From NCBI GenBank assembly GCA_016801845.1, contig CM028924.1, positions 5,726,501 to 5,790,500 on the forward strand: a DNA stretch of 64,000 bases, read 5' to 3'. Positions 23,409 to 36,600 of the stretch are shown here, piece after piece. The notes below the pieces were generated by a model. That model had not been told where the DNA came from and ran no database searches. It saw only the letters and a list, made by a program, of their open reading frames with translations. The number at the start of each line of letters is the position of its first letter. Position 1 is the stretch's first letter. This DNA is from Polydactylus sextarius (lineage: Eukaryota > Chordata > Actinopteri > Polynemidae). The translations under genes and the position numbers were made by a program.

Positions 23409-26400
23409 TTAATTCTTTTTCTGCCCTTCGTTGGTGTTTGGGCCGTCGACCTGTTCGTTACATCCTTCCAGAAAGCGAAGGATCTTGTCAACCGATGCCT
23501 CCTGATATTCATGGGACCATCTGTGTCAAAAGAAGGTAAAAGCCAATTGATATATATTATAATTGAAGTAGTTTTCTCTCACATATATTTTACAAATCTG
23601 CTCAATACCTCTCACAAAAAATAATTTCAAAATAGCTCTTGGATTGACGAAATATTAATAACACAAATACAAGACTTTGAACACAGCTGCAAATTCAGCT
23701 ATTAAACAAGATGCATTAAATCTGGTGAGAAGGATATTTTCATCATATGACCATATAAAAAAATAAATAAAAACCAAAATGTACTGTCTGAGTTTCCAGA
23801 GAGATGTGAAGAGCTGCAGTGACTCACTTTATGGCATTGAAGTTGAGAACTGCTCTTATATCCTCGGGCAGAGAATTGGGATCTGGCCACATAAAATTGT
23901 CTGTAACAGGAACTATGTTCTTCTTACCAGCCAGTGCCGTAACTATCTCCTGCAAGATAAATGAGTATTTCTTTGAGTCTGTGAGTTTCTAAAACGTAAT
24001 GACATACACAAGCACAAATGATTAGAACTTTAAAGTAAAAAAAGTTACAAATTCTAGGCAAGCAATAGACAATACTATGGCAAGAATGGTGAAATGGCAT
24101 TTAAACGGTCTCTCATACTTCGAGAACGGAAAATGTCTGACCTTATGCACCCAGTCCTTCATAGCTGTGTCTCCCATACACTTGTCGAGGGCGTTGGCAG
24201 ACAGAACCAGGATGAAGTTCCTTGCTCGCTGTAAACTCTGAATCAGTTTGTCCTCAAATTTACCAGCCTCCAGCTTCTCCACGTCTATAAAGACGCTGTA
24301 TCCTCGAACCTGCAGATGCACCTTCAAAAGGCTTGAGCCAGAGCAGAAAGAAGCCATATTTACGATATGCTCATATACATACTTTCACATAAATCAACAC
24401 TAATTCGATTTCTCTCTTTTTTTTTAAATCACCTTCTCTCCACTCATCCTGTTTGGTTCTTACCTGGCTAGCTGGGACCCAGTAGCCCGACGGTAGCTTA
24501 TGAACACGTCAGGTCCTGCAGGTTGGGCATCTGTGTAGCAGGGTTTTAAAGGCCTGCGGTTAGCGTACAGTATCTTGGCTCTGTGGACTCCGTTGTCTAT
24601 GCGACAGTCGTGCTGGAGCTGCTGATCGGTCACTTGCTGGATGTTGTTGCGATCCACTCCTGACTGGACTAGACCGTAGGTGTACTGACGGAAACGTGGG
24701 TCCACCTCAACTAACCAGTCAGCCATGTTGTGTGGGTCACACGTGGAGTAGTTGGCATATGTTTTCAACACACGCAGATCTCTCAGAAATCTGGGAGAGT
24801 TCAATTGAAACAGTAGATGAGACTGCTTTTTACTTTTACTAAAAATTTTGTTTTCTTTACCACTTCTAATTACCTTTTTCGGGTGAGGCCTGCAGTCATG
24901 CCCAGATCGTGGACCAGATCCTGGTCTGTGATGTTCAGGAGGAGGTCTCCGTCTACCTGCAGCTCCTGTACAAGAAGATAAGTTATAAATGTGTCAGACA
25001 TGTTGCTGACAGACCAACTAGTATTGTGAAGAATCACTGGTGGATCTGTATAATCATGTGGCAGTGACTCTTATATTTTACCCACCTGGAAACGGTTACA
25101 ATACGCACTAAAGCCGATCTGCTGCAGCCAAGTTTGCACCTCACAACTTTTCCAGTTAGGAACACATGACAGGATTCGTTTGGGCACTTCCTCTCCCATC
25201 ATTTTCAGTGCCCGTTTAGCGAGAGAACAGACTGTAGCATTACTGGAGTACATGACGATTCTTTTTAGGCTCTGCACCGCTCCGATCTCTTGGAAAATCT
25301 TGAAAGGGAAGACAAAAAATCAGTCACAACAAAGCTATCAGACGGTGTTAACTAAAGTTTTGAGCTGTTGGAAAGCGGTCAGTGATTGTACCTTTGTATT
25401 GCGCTGACGAGACTTGATGCTGGTCTCGACACAAAGGTAAAAGGCTGCAATGCACTTTCCCTCCACTCTTGTGCCGTCCAGTAACGGCAAGAGGTGTTGC
25501 AGGTCAGATGCCGTCCTCCCCTGCATGGAGTCTGCACTGTCCAGTAAACTGCGGGCAAAGTCATCGGGATCCAAAGACGCAATGAACGGCTCCACCAGCT
25601 CCAAGGTCCCAGATTTCACCACCTCCTTCTCAATTTCTCTGTTTGCAGCTAACACCGTCACAGCCAGACACGCATGGAAGCGAATAAGTTCATCTTCTTT
25701 GGAAAAAGCCAGTGGGAAAAGCCACTCAGCTGCCTGCTTCTCGATCATTAATCGCTGGCAGCGATGGCCTCCATACATGGCGCAGTTAGCCAGGGCAACG
25801 GCGCAGTGTCGCAGCACGGTGGGATCAGTACCCCGACACCAGAACAGGAGGGCATCCAGGGCACCGTTGGAGATGAGGTGAACTGATGTCTCCTCTGTGT
25901 GTTTAAACATGTGCTCCAGGATCCCTGAGACACTGCGAGCCAGCTGGGCGTCTTCCTGCTGTCGAGTCAGGTTGAGGATGACCCCCAGACCCATGCGAGC
26001 CACATAATCTCTGTGGAGAGAATAGGATGACAAAAAAAAACTTGACTCTTTGACAGCAGTTAAATGGAATATATTGGGTAAATAAGTGAAAAGATTCTTA
26101 TAAATCATTCAGCGCGTACAATTCAAGATCATCTGAGAAATGTGCAGCGCAACTATAAGCACCTGCTTCTCTAATGTTATGACTTTCTGCTTTTATTTGT
26201 TTAATGTTACAGATAATTTAAATATATTTTAAGATATTTAAATTTAAATTTTTGTGGACAGAATTTTAACAAATAATAGTTTCATTCAAATCTTACAACT
26301 TCAAAAAAAACTTTTTCTTTAGGCCCAACTTACTTTTGGAAATTGGGCTTATTAATATTATTATTATGTGTTTCATTACACTATGAGGTTTTTATTATTA

Positions 26401-26974
26401 TTATTATTACTATTTTTGCTCTTAGTGTTGAATCAAAACCACCTGTCAGACTTAACATATTCAAATGGTCGTGATCATTTCAGTCATTAGAGTTGACACT
26501 CTACCTGTTCTCTGAGATCAGTATCTGCTCCAGCAGTTTTGCCGACTCATAGGTGATCTCCACAGCAGATGTCTGTTGGAGCTGAAGCAGCAGCTCCAGG
26601 CCTCCATCCAGTCGGATCCTGTTGCAGATCTCCTCTGCTACCTGACGGCCTACGGTGGGCAAAACCCACGCCTCCTCCACCAGCTGAAAGATCTCCGCTA
26701 TGGCCCTGCGGGTTTCATCAGAATCCAACTTTTCTTTGGCCGATTTCAGCCTCCTGATGGCGATGCGCAGGGCGGGGAGCGAGGTATCCAAAACCGCCTG
26801 GACATCAGCATTGATGCCCGGAGAGACCGGTCGAGGTCCGGAGTCTGGTCCTGATCCGCTCCTCCCTCGCTGCAGGCGGCTGACATAATCCGGGACTGTG
26901 AGCCTGTCTGAGCTGAACATGATGAAGAAATGTCGATGGAGCCTCCACAGGAAAAGCGTTAGAGTCAAGAGCAT
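23409..26974 (-). CDS. sarm1: SARM1, NAD+ hydrolase with ARM, tandem SAM and TIR domains
   Basis: Predicted 714-residue enzyme that cleaves NAD+ to drive axon degeneration and is held off by NAD+ bound to its ARM domain. Exons: 26,974-26,505; 26,010-25,392; 25,298-25,086; 24,965-24,874; 24,790-24,464; 24,331-24,142; 23,949-23,828; 23,520-23,409; all phases close. The N-terminus (MLLTLTLFLWRLHRHF) is hydrophobic and basic, like the mitochondrial-targeting start of the mammalian protein. ARM repeats occupy about residues 55-405, two SAM domains about 410-550 (from EVQTWLQQIGFSAYC) and TIR about 560-705 (from PDVFISYRR). The catalytic glutamate (human E642) is E638, first residue of exon 7 after KDWVHK. 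The BB-loop region VEKLEAGKFEDKLIQS is intact. The residue matching human C635 is methionine. Convergent with slc46a1 and divergent from vtn, as in human. Confidence 0.96.
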
Positions 26975-28584
<1,610 letters not shown>

Positions 28585-31500
28585 ATGAGGCTGTGGTTCG
28601 TCCTGCTGTTCGTTCTGATCGCTGAGGCTTCTATAGATGGTGAGTACAACATTAACATTAATATTAACATTAAAATATATTTTATAGTCAACAGTGTGTG
28701 TAGTCAGAATATGATGGAGCGTCACTGTTTATCCTCCATTCAGACTTGATAAAATATCTTCACCTCAGTTGTATTGTTAATTTAACTGAACTTATTAATA
28801 TATGTTTATATGTGACTTTTTGACATTTGTCACCAATATATTAATATGTGCATGCTGTTTGGTGTTTGTTTCTTTTGTCAGTCACAGTTACATGTCGGTC
28901 AGATAAACATATTTTGTTTAATTCAGTCATTAATTTGTTCAACCTACAGATCACAGTGTGATTCTAACTCTATGTGCCCTGATCATCGGATGATTTTCGC
29001 ATTTAATCGTTTAATTCTTTAGTCGACAAAATGCCAAAACAAATTCTTTGCGGTCAGTTCAGCCATTGTAAAAAATAATTCTTGACTATGTCAGCGCCAA
29101 TGACAATTAATAAAACAAAAAGGTATACATTAAGCATGCATTAAATATACAATAAAAAAGGGAAAATTATTAATAATAAGGGACAACTCATGCAATGAGC
29201 TGAAGTAAAATTAAATCCCAATTAACTTTATTATCCAAACTATAGATATATCAAATAAAACAAGTCTGTCATCTTATCTTAAGAGTCCTGTATGGGCCGC
29301 TGTGAGAACGGCTTTGACTCTGAGAGGAAGTGTCAATGTGACTCGATGTGCAAATATTACAAAAGCTGCTGCTCTGACTTTGAGGTCATCTGTGGCATGA
29401 TAAGTAAGAAACGCTCTCAACTTGTTTACCTAAAATATAGTCATCAGTCAAAACATTGCAGTGAAAGGACGGTAACTGATGTCACTTTTATCCCTTCGTT
29501 CAGCTCGTGGAGACACTTTTGTGTTTGCAGAGGATGATGATGATGATGAGTTATCTGTAGGTACTACTCCAGCCCCGCGACGTGCAGCCCAGTCTGTCAT
29601 CACTGTCGGTGGTAACCTGGAGCCCACACAGCGGCCTGTCTCCGATTTCGATCGCAGACCACAGCAACGTTCAGAAACCACACGTGAAATGATCAGAAAC
29701 CCACGACTGATGGACACCATATTTCAGAGAATCCCATTTAGTCAGATGACACCTGCTCCACCCACAGTCTCTCCTACACAGAGCATCCCCGTCACAAGTG
29801 AACAACCGGAAATCAATACAGCAGCTGAGACAACTACAGGTCCCGTCACGACTGCCACCACAGAGGCCCCAGACCCAGACGCTGAGGTCTGCAGTGGGAG
29901 GCCTTTTGATTCCTTTATGCAACTAAAAAATGGCTCTATTTACGCCTTTAGAGGTGAGTGACTGGAAGTATAACCCTTCCAGTAATAATCTGACATTTTC
30001 TGTCAACAAAACTCTTAAAGAAATGCAAAGTATGGTCTTTGTGTTTTGGGGGAACATGGTTATGAGTGTGTGTGTGTTTTTTTTTTTTTTTTTTAGGGGA
30101 GTACTTTTTTGAACTGGACCAGAAATCCGTACTTCCTGGTTATCCAAAGCTGATTAAGGACGTGTGGGGCATCAAGGGGCCGATCGATGCTGCTTTCACT
30201 CGTCTCAACTGTCAAGGGAAGACCTACATCTTTAAGGTGAAGATACAGAAAATGATCTTGTATAAATGTTACCAACATATAGCATAACAATGACGTGAAA
30301 GAAAGAAATCTTGAAATGAATCAAAAACTTTCATCAGGGAAACAAATACTGGAGGTTTGATAACGGCGTCCTGGATGAAGATTATCCTCGAGATATCAGC
30401 GTGGGATTTGACAAAATTCCAGATTATGTGGATGCGGCGTTTGCCCTCCCTGCCCCTGGTCACCATGGGAAAGAGAGAGTCTATTTTTTCAAAGGTGAAG
30501 TTGGATGTTAAACAATAAATTCACTATATTGAACAAGTGATAATCTGAAAATTACTCATCACATACTTAACATCAAGTAATCTTAATTTCATTTGGCTTC
30601 TTGTTTGTTTCTCCAGCGGATCAGTACTACATGTATGAGTTTATGCATCAGCCGTCTCATCACGAGTGTATCACCCTGTCTGAGAAGTTTCCGTCCACAC
30701 CGTTCAGACACTACACCGACGTTTACTACAACAACTACGAAAGTTTTTTCAGCGACCTCTTCTCTGATCGTGAGTTGTGTCGTTATCAATTACTTGTGCT
30801 TCTTTAGAGTAGAGGCAAGTGTTGTAATGTTTTCCTAAACTGTTTTAGTCCCTCAGCATCATGACCATCACCACTTCATTGACAAAGACTGGAAAGGTCT
30901 CAGGTCTCCAGTGGATGCTGCCATGGCTGGAAGAATCTATGTCCCAACCTGGAGGCCACCGCCACCTCCACCACCACCACCACGCCACAATGACTACAGG
31001 CATGACCAGCAGTGGGGTCAACAGCAAGGCCAACAGTGGAACCAGCAGTACGGGCAACAGTGGGGTCGAAGGAGGCAAAGTCGTTCACCCTTCTGGGGCA
31101 CCATGGCTGAGCAGGGGATGAATATGGGTCAGGCCTTTGCTGAAAGGGGGATGGAAATGGGTCTGAGGTTGGCAGAGAGAAGGATGGAAATGGAGGAGAG
31201 GCTTGGACGAGACTGGGACAGACGTTGGGATCAAGACTGGGACCAGGACAGAAGAAGAGATCGATACCAACAGAACAACAGAGGCAACCACGACTCAAGA
31301 GATGACAGGTCGTACTGGAACGGACAGAGGAGTATGCCCATTCAGGCAGTCTACTTCTTTAAAGGAGGTAATGAAGCAAACGACAGATTAATTAGCAAAG
31401 TAAATCAAAATGGGAATTGTCAGACACACAGTATTTACCGGATGGAGTCATCACCACCGTCTTGCATGGATGCAGTATAATTGATTGTAATATTTTTACA

Positions 31501-32400
31501 ATTAATTGTAGGTCTTTAAAATATAAAAGATATTTAAAGACATTTAATTTATGATAACATAAATCTGGGAAAAGTAGCAAAATTGCCAATGAGAATCAGA
31601 AACCTTTGGATGTTTGATAAATCACTTAATTTTGTACAAACAGGATATGATAAGCTGGTAACATCCTACGAGTATTTGCTAATGGCATGCTGTCAAACCC
31701 TCATGAGATTTGTAATCAAATGAAATCCAATTTAACCTTATTAGCCAAAGGAGGATTTTCATTTACTCAATGGGGCAAAGAATATAGAGAAGCGATACGG
31801 AAGATAAAAGAAATAAAACAACACATGATCCACGAGAGGAACGATACAAATGAAACAGTGCACAACTGCACATCTACTGTCTCTTGATCTTTACCTGCTG
31901 AAATGAACACCTGTGTTATCTGTATGTTCAGAGGGCGAGGGGCTTTAAAACCACAGAAGCTACCAATTTAAAGAGAGTGATGAAAGAAAACCTTTGAGTT
32001 GAGTTACAGATGCACACAGCAGCAGCTAGCAGAGGAGGCGGGAACTCACTAATTTTATCAAACTTTCCCGTGTGTCACCACACAAAGCTTGTTATAGACA
32101 TGTAGTCTCACATGCTATATATTAGTCCATGTGACAAAGAAACAGAGAAAAAAAAACTAATGCAGCACCTTTTACTACTCACTACTTGTGTATTTCTACA
32201 CTGTCATGTTAATATATGTTATGAAACACCAGTTATGGACTAAGCAAAGATAACCTACTGTCTTGTTCTTGTGTTTTCTAGATAAATACTACAGAGCAGA
32301 TCTCCGAAGCAAGAGGGTTGACCCCGCCATGCCCCCGTATCCTAGATCCATCGCCAAGTACTGGCTCGGCTGCTCAGACACCCCTGGAGCGGAGAAGTAG
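28585..32400 (+). CDS. vtn: Vitronectin
   Basis: Predicted 571-residue secreted plasma and matrix glycoprotein that binds integrins and PAI-1 and restrains complement lysis. Exons: 28,585-28,639; 29,284-29,403; 29,504-29,953; 30,097-30,239; 30,338-30,494; 30,617-30,769; 30,849-31,367; 32,282-32,400; phases close. An 18-residue signal peptide is followed by a somatomedin B domain with all eight cysteines (residues 21-57), then integrin motif T-R-G-D at 59-62 and an acidic run DDDDDDE. A Thr/Pro-rich linker leads to hemopexin-like repeats beginning PFDSFMQLKNGS. The seventh exon carries a long insert rich in P, H, Q/W and R/D before VYFFKG, which explains the excess over human vitronectin (478). 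The end KYWLGCSD matches the family. A poly-A signal lies at 33,269-33,274. Intron 1 (28,640-29,283) and intron 7 (31,368-32,281) show no other feature. Confidence 0.95.
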
Positions 32401-33693
32401 TTATAACATGACCGACTTTCGTTTAAACAGGCAACACTGGAGGTGGAAAGTGTGTCAAACACAAAGCTCAGCGTTAGGTATTCATGAACTTTAGCAAATA
32501 TTGGAGATCAGTAAAAGTCCACTCACTGCTTGTCATGGTTTAAAGTTCAACTGTTTGTTTTTCTGAAGTCTGCATTTATCTAATCTGGTCTTAACACCAG
32601 CTGACCTCCTTTTATAAAACACGATGGTAATCTATATTATCGTCAATGTTTTTGCAACTTCTCATTTCCTTATTTCCTTATATCCAGTGTCACAATAATT
32701 GAGTGATTTGTTACAGTTCGTCTGTTTGAAATGTTTATTTTTCCTATCGTGAATTCAATCAGATGAATATAAAACGCTCATAGTTTGACCAAAGAGAGTC
32801 TGAGTCTTGTTCATACAGAAAAGGAAAAAAAAAACAAAAACCTAAATTGCATCCATGTGTTCAGGATGCAATTTCACATGTTCAGTGACAGCTGTTTTTT
32901 GTGCTCAAGGACACTTGTCATGAGGATGCAAAAACATTTTTGTTTAACAGTTCCTGTTTCTGACATCTATTGATTGTAATACTAAAATCTACTGTCAGAA
33001 CCACACACGCTCGGTATTAGTCGCCTTTAACAGATATCTGTACTGATAGAGCGATTCACATTTGCTTTTGCTGTTAGATTTTTTTTTCTTTACTAATGTT
33101 TCCAGCTCTGACTAATAAAATATCAGTAAAAGCAGCAAATGTTATTCTCATGCTAAAAAAAATGTTATTTTTGTTCTGAAAACTGAAATTTACAACACAG
33201 TTCATCACCCTGTGACCAGATACATACTTCACAGCTGTAAAGTATTTGTGTCTTTTGTTTTTTCGTACAATAAATGCTTGATTTTCCATTAAAAAAAAAT
33301 AACATTCTCCTCTTTACCCTAGATATTACAGTACTTGTATGTATACATGTAAAACAATGTGTAACAATGCAGCAAATAAAATAGTCTTACGTTCATATGA
33401 AACTGGGCATAATTACTGCAACAAATGCTGTTCTTACATGAATTAGCCACATCTGATATATCATGTTAAAGAGCATGACATTTTATAACCATTTGGATTA
33501 TCTAAATGTAAAAAATACCCCCAAAAAACTGTTAAAAAATAAGTAATAATTAAAGAATTTATGGTTCACTAATTCAAATATACATTAGTCCTTAAGTTTG
33601 TGTTCGTAACGGTGACATAAAAAATGTGGTGGAAAATAATAAATATGCATCTCTATTAAGATCAGACCTGCTAATAACGTGGTTAGTCAGAGG
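32401..33693. other. Convergent intergenic region, vtn 3' UTR and scarf1 3' side
   Basis: Most of the first 900 bp is probably the vtn 3' untranslated region; AATAAA occurs at 33,269-33,274 and a variant context near 33,114. No clear minus-strand AATAAA for scarf1 was found before 33,300. No gene seen. Confidence 0.5.
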
Positions 33694-36600
33694 TTACGAG
33701 TGGTTAATCATGACGTTTTCATAGCAGGGCTCATCATTCACGCTGACCACTGCTCCTTGGTTGGCAATGACCTCAGTGAGACTTGCAGCGTCTCCTGTCG
33801 GTCCCACAGTCAGGTAGTTGCTCTCAGTCTTTCCTGTACTAGAGTCTTGTCTCGCATCGCCCTCAACCCTCAAATCTGATCCCGAGTCAGCTGAAGCCAA
33901 CTCTGGCACACTTTTTAAAATGGACGACAGCGGTCGTTTTGGTGTGCCACTCTCCGATGGTGGAGTGTCATTAGCACCAGCTGTGTCAGAGGAATTGTGG
34001 GAAGCGTGTTTCCTCCTGATGGGTTTGCATATGCTACCCTCACCTCCTGGTGGTCCCCCCTGCTCCCACACACTGGCCCGAGCTCCAAGCTTCCTCCTGG
34101 GTGGTTTGGTAATCCCTTCACTTCCCTTGGATTTGGACTTGCCAGAGTCGTGGTCTTTTGGTTTCTGGAGGCTGCCGAGTCGTCGCAGCATGGCCTGAAC
34201 GGGGCCTTCAGAGCTTGTCTCTGATGCGGGTCTACCTGCCTTACCCACGGTCACATACACTGTGGTGACCTTATCTGAAGCTCCCACCTGAGCATCAGAA
34301 CTAGGTGTTGTCAACTGGTTCCCTTTATGAGCACCTGTGTTGGACATAGTCCGTCTTCTTCCTGATGACCCAGGGACCTGTAAAGTGGCTTGAGATGGGG
34401 TTTTGTCTACTTCCTGATCCCCTGTCTCACAGTTTGACTCGTGGTTGTCTGTCGTCTCCGCATCAACTTCGTCTTCCCTCTCTTCACCCCCAGCTGCATC
34501 CTCATCTCCAGGTCTATTTGCACCTCCCTGATTTTGGAGGGCAGAGAGCATCAGCACCCCCCAAGTGGATTTGGATTTGTTGCGAAGGGGAGCGCCTGGG
34601 TCCTGAGCAGATCCACGTCTGTCCTTGGGGCTGAAGCGGGTGCCCTCTGCAAAAGAGACAGACGGCCGCTTGGACTTGGCAATGCTGGAGGTGCGGGGTA
34701 TGTTGAAGGGTGAGGTGATGTCTTCGCTGCTGAATCCTGATGGGTCTAAGAACATGTTACACTTGGAGCTCATCTCCTGGAACTCACCGCCTGCTACCGC
34801 TGGGATGTCTGTCAAAGACAAATATAGGTATAGGAACATTTAAAGCAAAAACTCAAAGTCCAGTTTGAAGCAGCACTTATGCTCTTCACCAAAAGAGGGC
34901 AATATAATTCCTGTTCCTACCTTCTCTTGGAGGAACACAGTAGATAGCTTCTCCTGCCTCCTCGTCACTGTCAAAAGACGAGCCTTCAGTCACCCATCCA
35001 GAGGACGGAGGCTCAATGAAGCTGTGGTTGAAGGTCAGCTCCGGGTCATGGTGAGAAACTAGTAGTGTGGTATAAAACATAGATGAAACATTGCAAAACA
35101 TTAATACTAAGTTCAATACATACAAGGTTTGTTTAAGAGGAACTTATATCTTTTTTCCAAACAAAGGGTTGCGACCTCAAAAAAGAGTAAAGTGAGTGAA
35201 CTTTGACATTCGAAATCACCCTAATCTTCACCAGGTTACATAATTAACACACTTTGTGTTCACAATTTCCTCCATGTCTGAAGAAAAATGAATAATTTCC
35301 TCTGGGTGAACACATTATGATGATAGTGATGCTTTTCAACATATTATTTATAACATAAGATGAAATAAGATGTATTTGTGAATTACTGACCTGTGACACG
35401 GGGAAGACCAGAGGACCAATTAGAGAGACAGGGGAGGGCAGCACCAATGTTTGCCAAGACGCTGTAAACGTGATATTTCATCCGGACAGACAGGCCTCCA
35501 TCAGCCACGGTCTCCCTGAGAGAAAGATGAGGTATAAGAGTTTCACATTCGAATTTCTACACACTTAAAGGCATTTTGCAATTACCAGAAATATGTCACA
35601 TAATCAGGTACTTGACCATTTGCAAAATACCACAAAACCACAGGTACAGACCTGTCTTTGCCATCAACGGGGCCTCCTCCACAACACAAACAGCAGAAGA
35701 GCACAGCTAAGAACAACAGGAGCAAAGGGACCAGCACGCCTGCTAGTACAGCACTTCTGACACCTGATACACAGACACACACACACACACACACACACAC
35801 GAGCACATTATAACATGATGTGACCTTTTCTGTTCATACACTGACTGATAGATGGGTGAACGTACTGTTTGGGCACACTCCGGTGACTGGGTCGCAGCTG
35901 AGTCCTTCACCACAGTCACAGACAGAGGAACAGTTGGGGCCAAACTGCAGGGTGGGGCAGCTGCTGTTACAGCTAAAAAAAAAAAAAAAAAAAAAAAGAA
36001 AATGAGGTAATTATATCACCACCATGGCTAACAAAAAACCCAGTGTATGAGAACTGAATCATGATCTATTTTAGAAAAAGTACTGTAATGACTAATAAAC
36101 AATGTGACCACATAGGGAAGAAAATGAAAGGCAGTGTAACACAGCGATAACCTCAAATTTCATACAAACAGTAAGGTTTTATTTACTTTAATTATACATT
36201 TGTTTGAAGTTTGAAGTTTAAGTAAGTTAAGTTTAAGTTCCTTACACTTTAACTCTTTCTGTGTGTCTGCTTCATGTCTGTTTTTTTTTCCCTCATCCTT
36301 TAGGTCAATGTTAGCTATTAGCTAACAATGTAGTTAAAACTTCATACTGTGTATTTTTATTTGAATATGTTTCTCATGCAGTTCAAATATAACTACACGC
36401 CTGTCCAAACATTGTTTTAATTTGTAACTCTACCAGCAGCCCAGCCAGCTCACCTCTCTCCCAGAAAACCTGGCTGACAGACACATCTTCCTGTCACATG
36501 ATGGCAGTTGCCATGTACACAAGGGCTACACGGGAAGAGGCAGCCATCTCCAAATGTCCTGTCTGGACAGGCCTCCTCACACCTGGACGACAAAGCGCAA

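Noticed and set aside
25450..25881. 143-codon plus-strand frame
   Set aside because: Antisense of sarm1 exon 2, which encodes conserved ARM repeats.
33818..34634. Several long plus-strand frames
   Set aside because: Shadows of the long, GC-rich terminal exon of scarf1.
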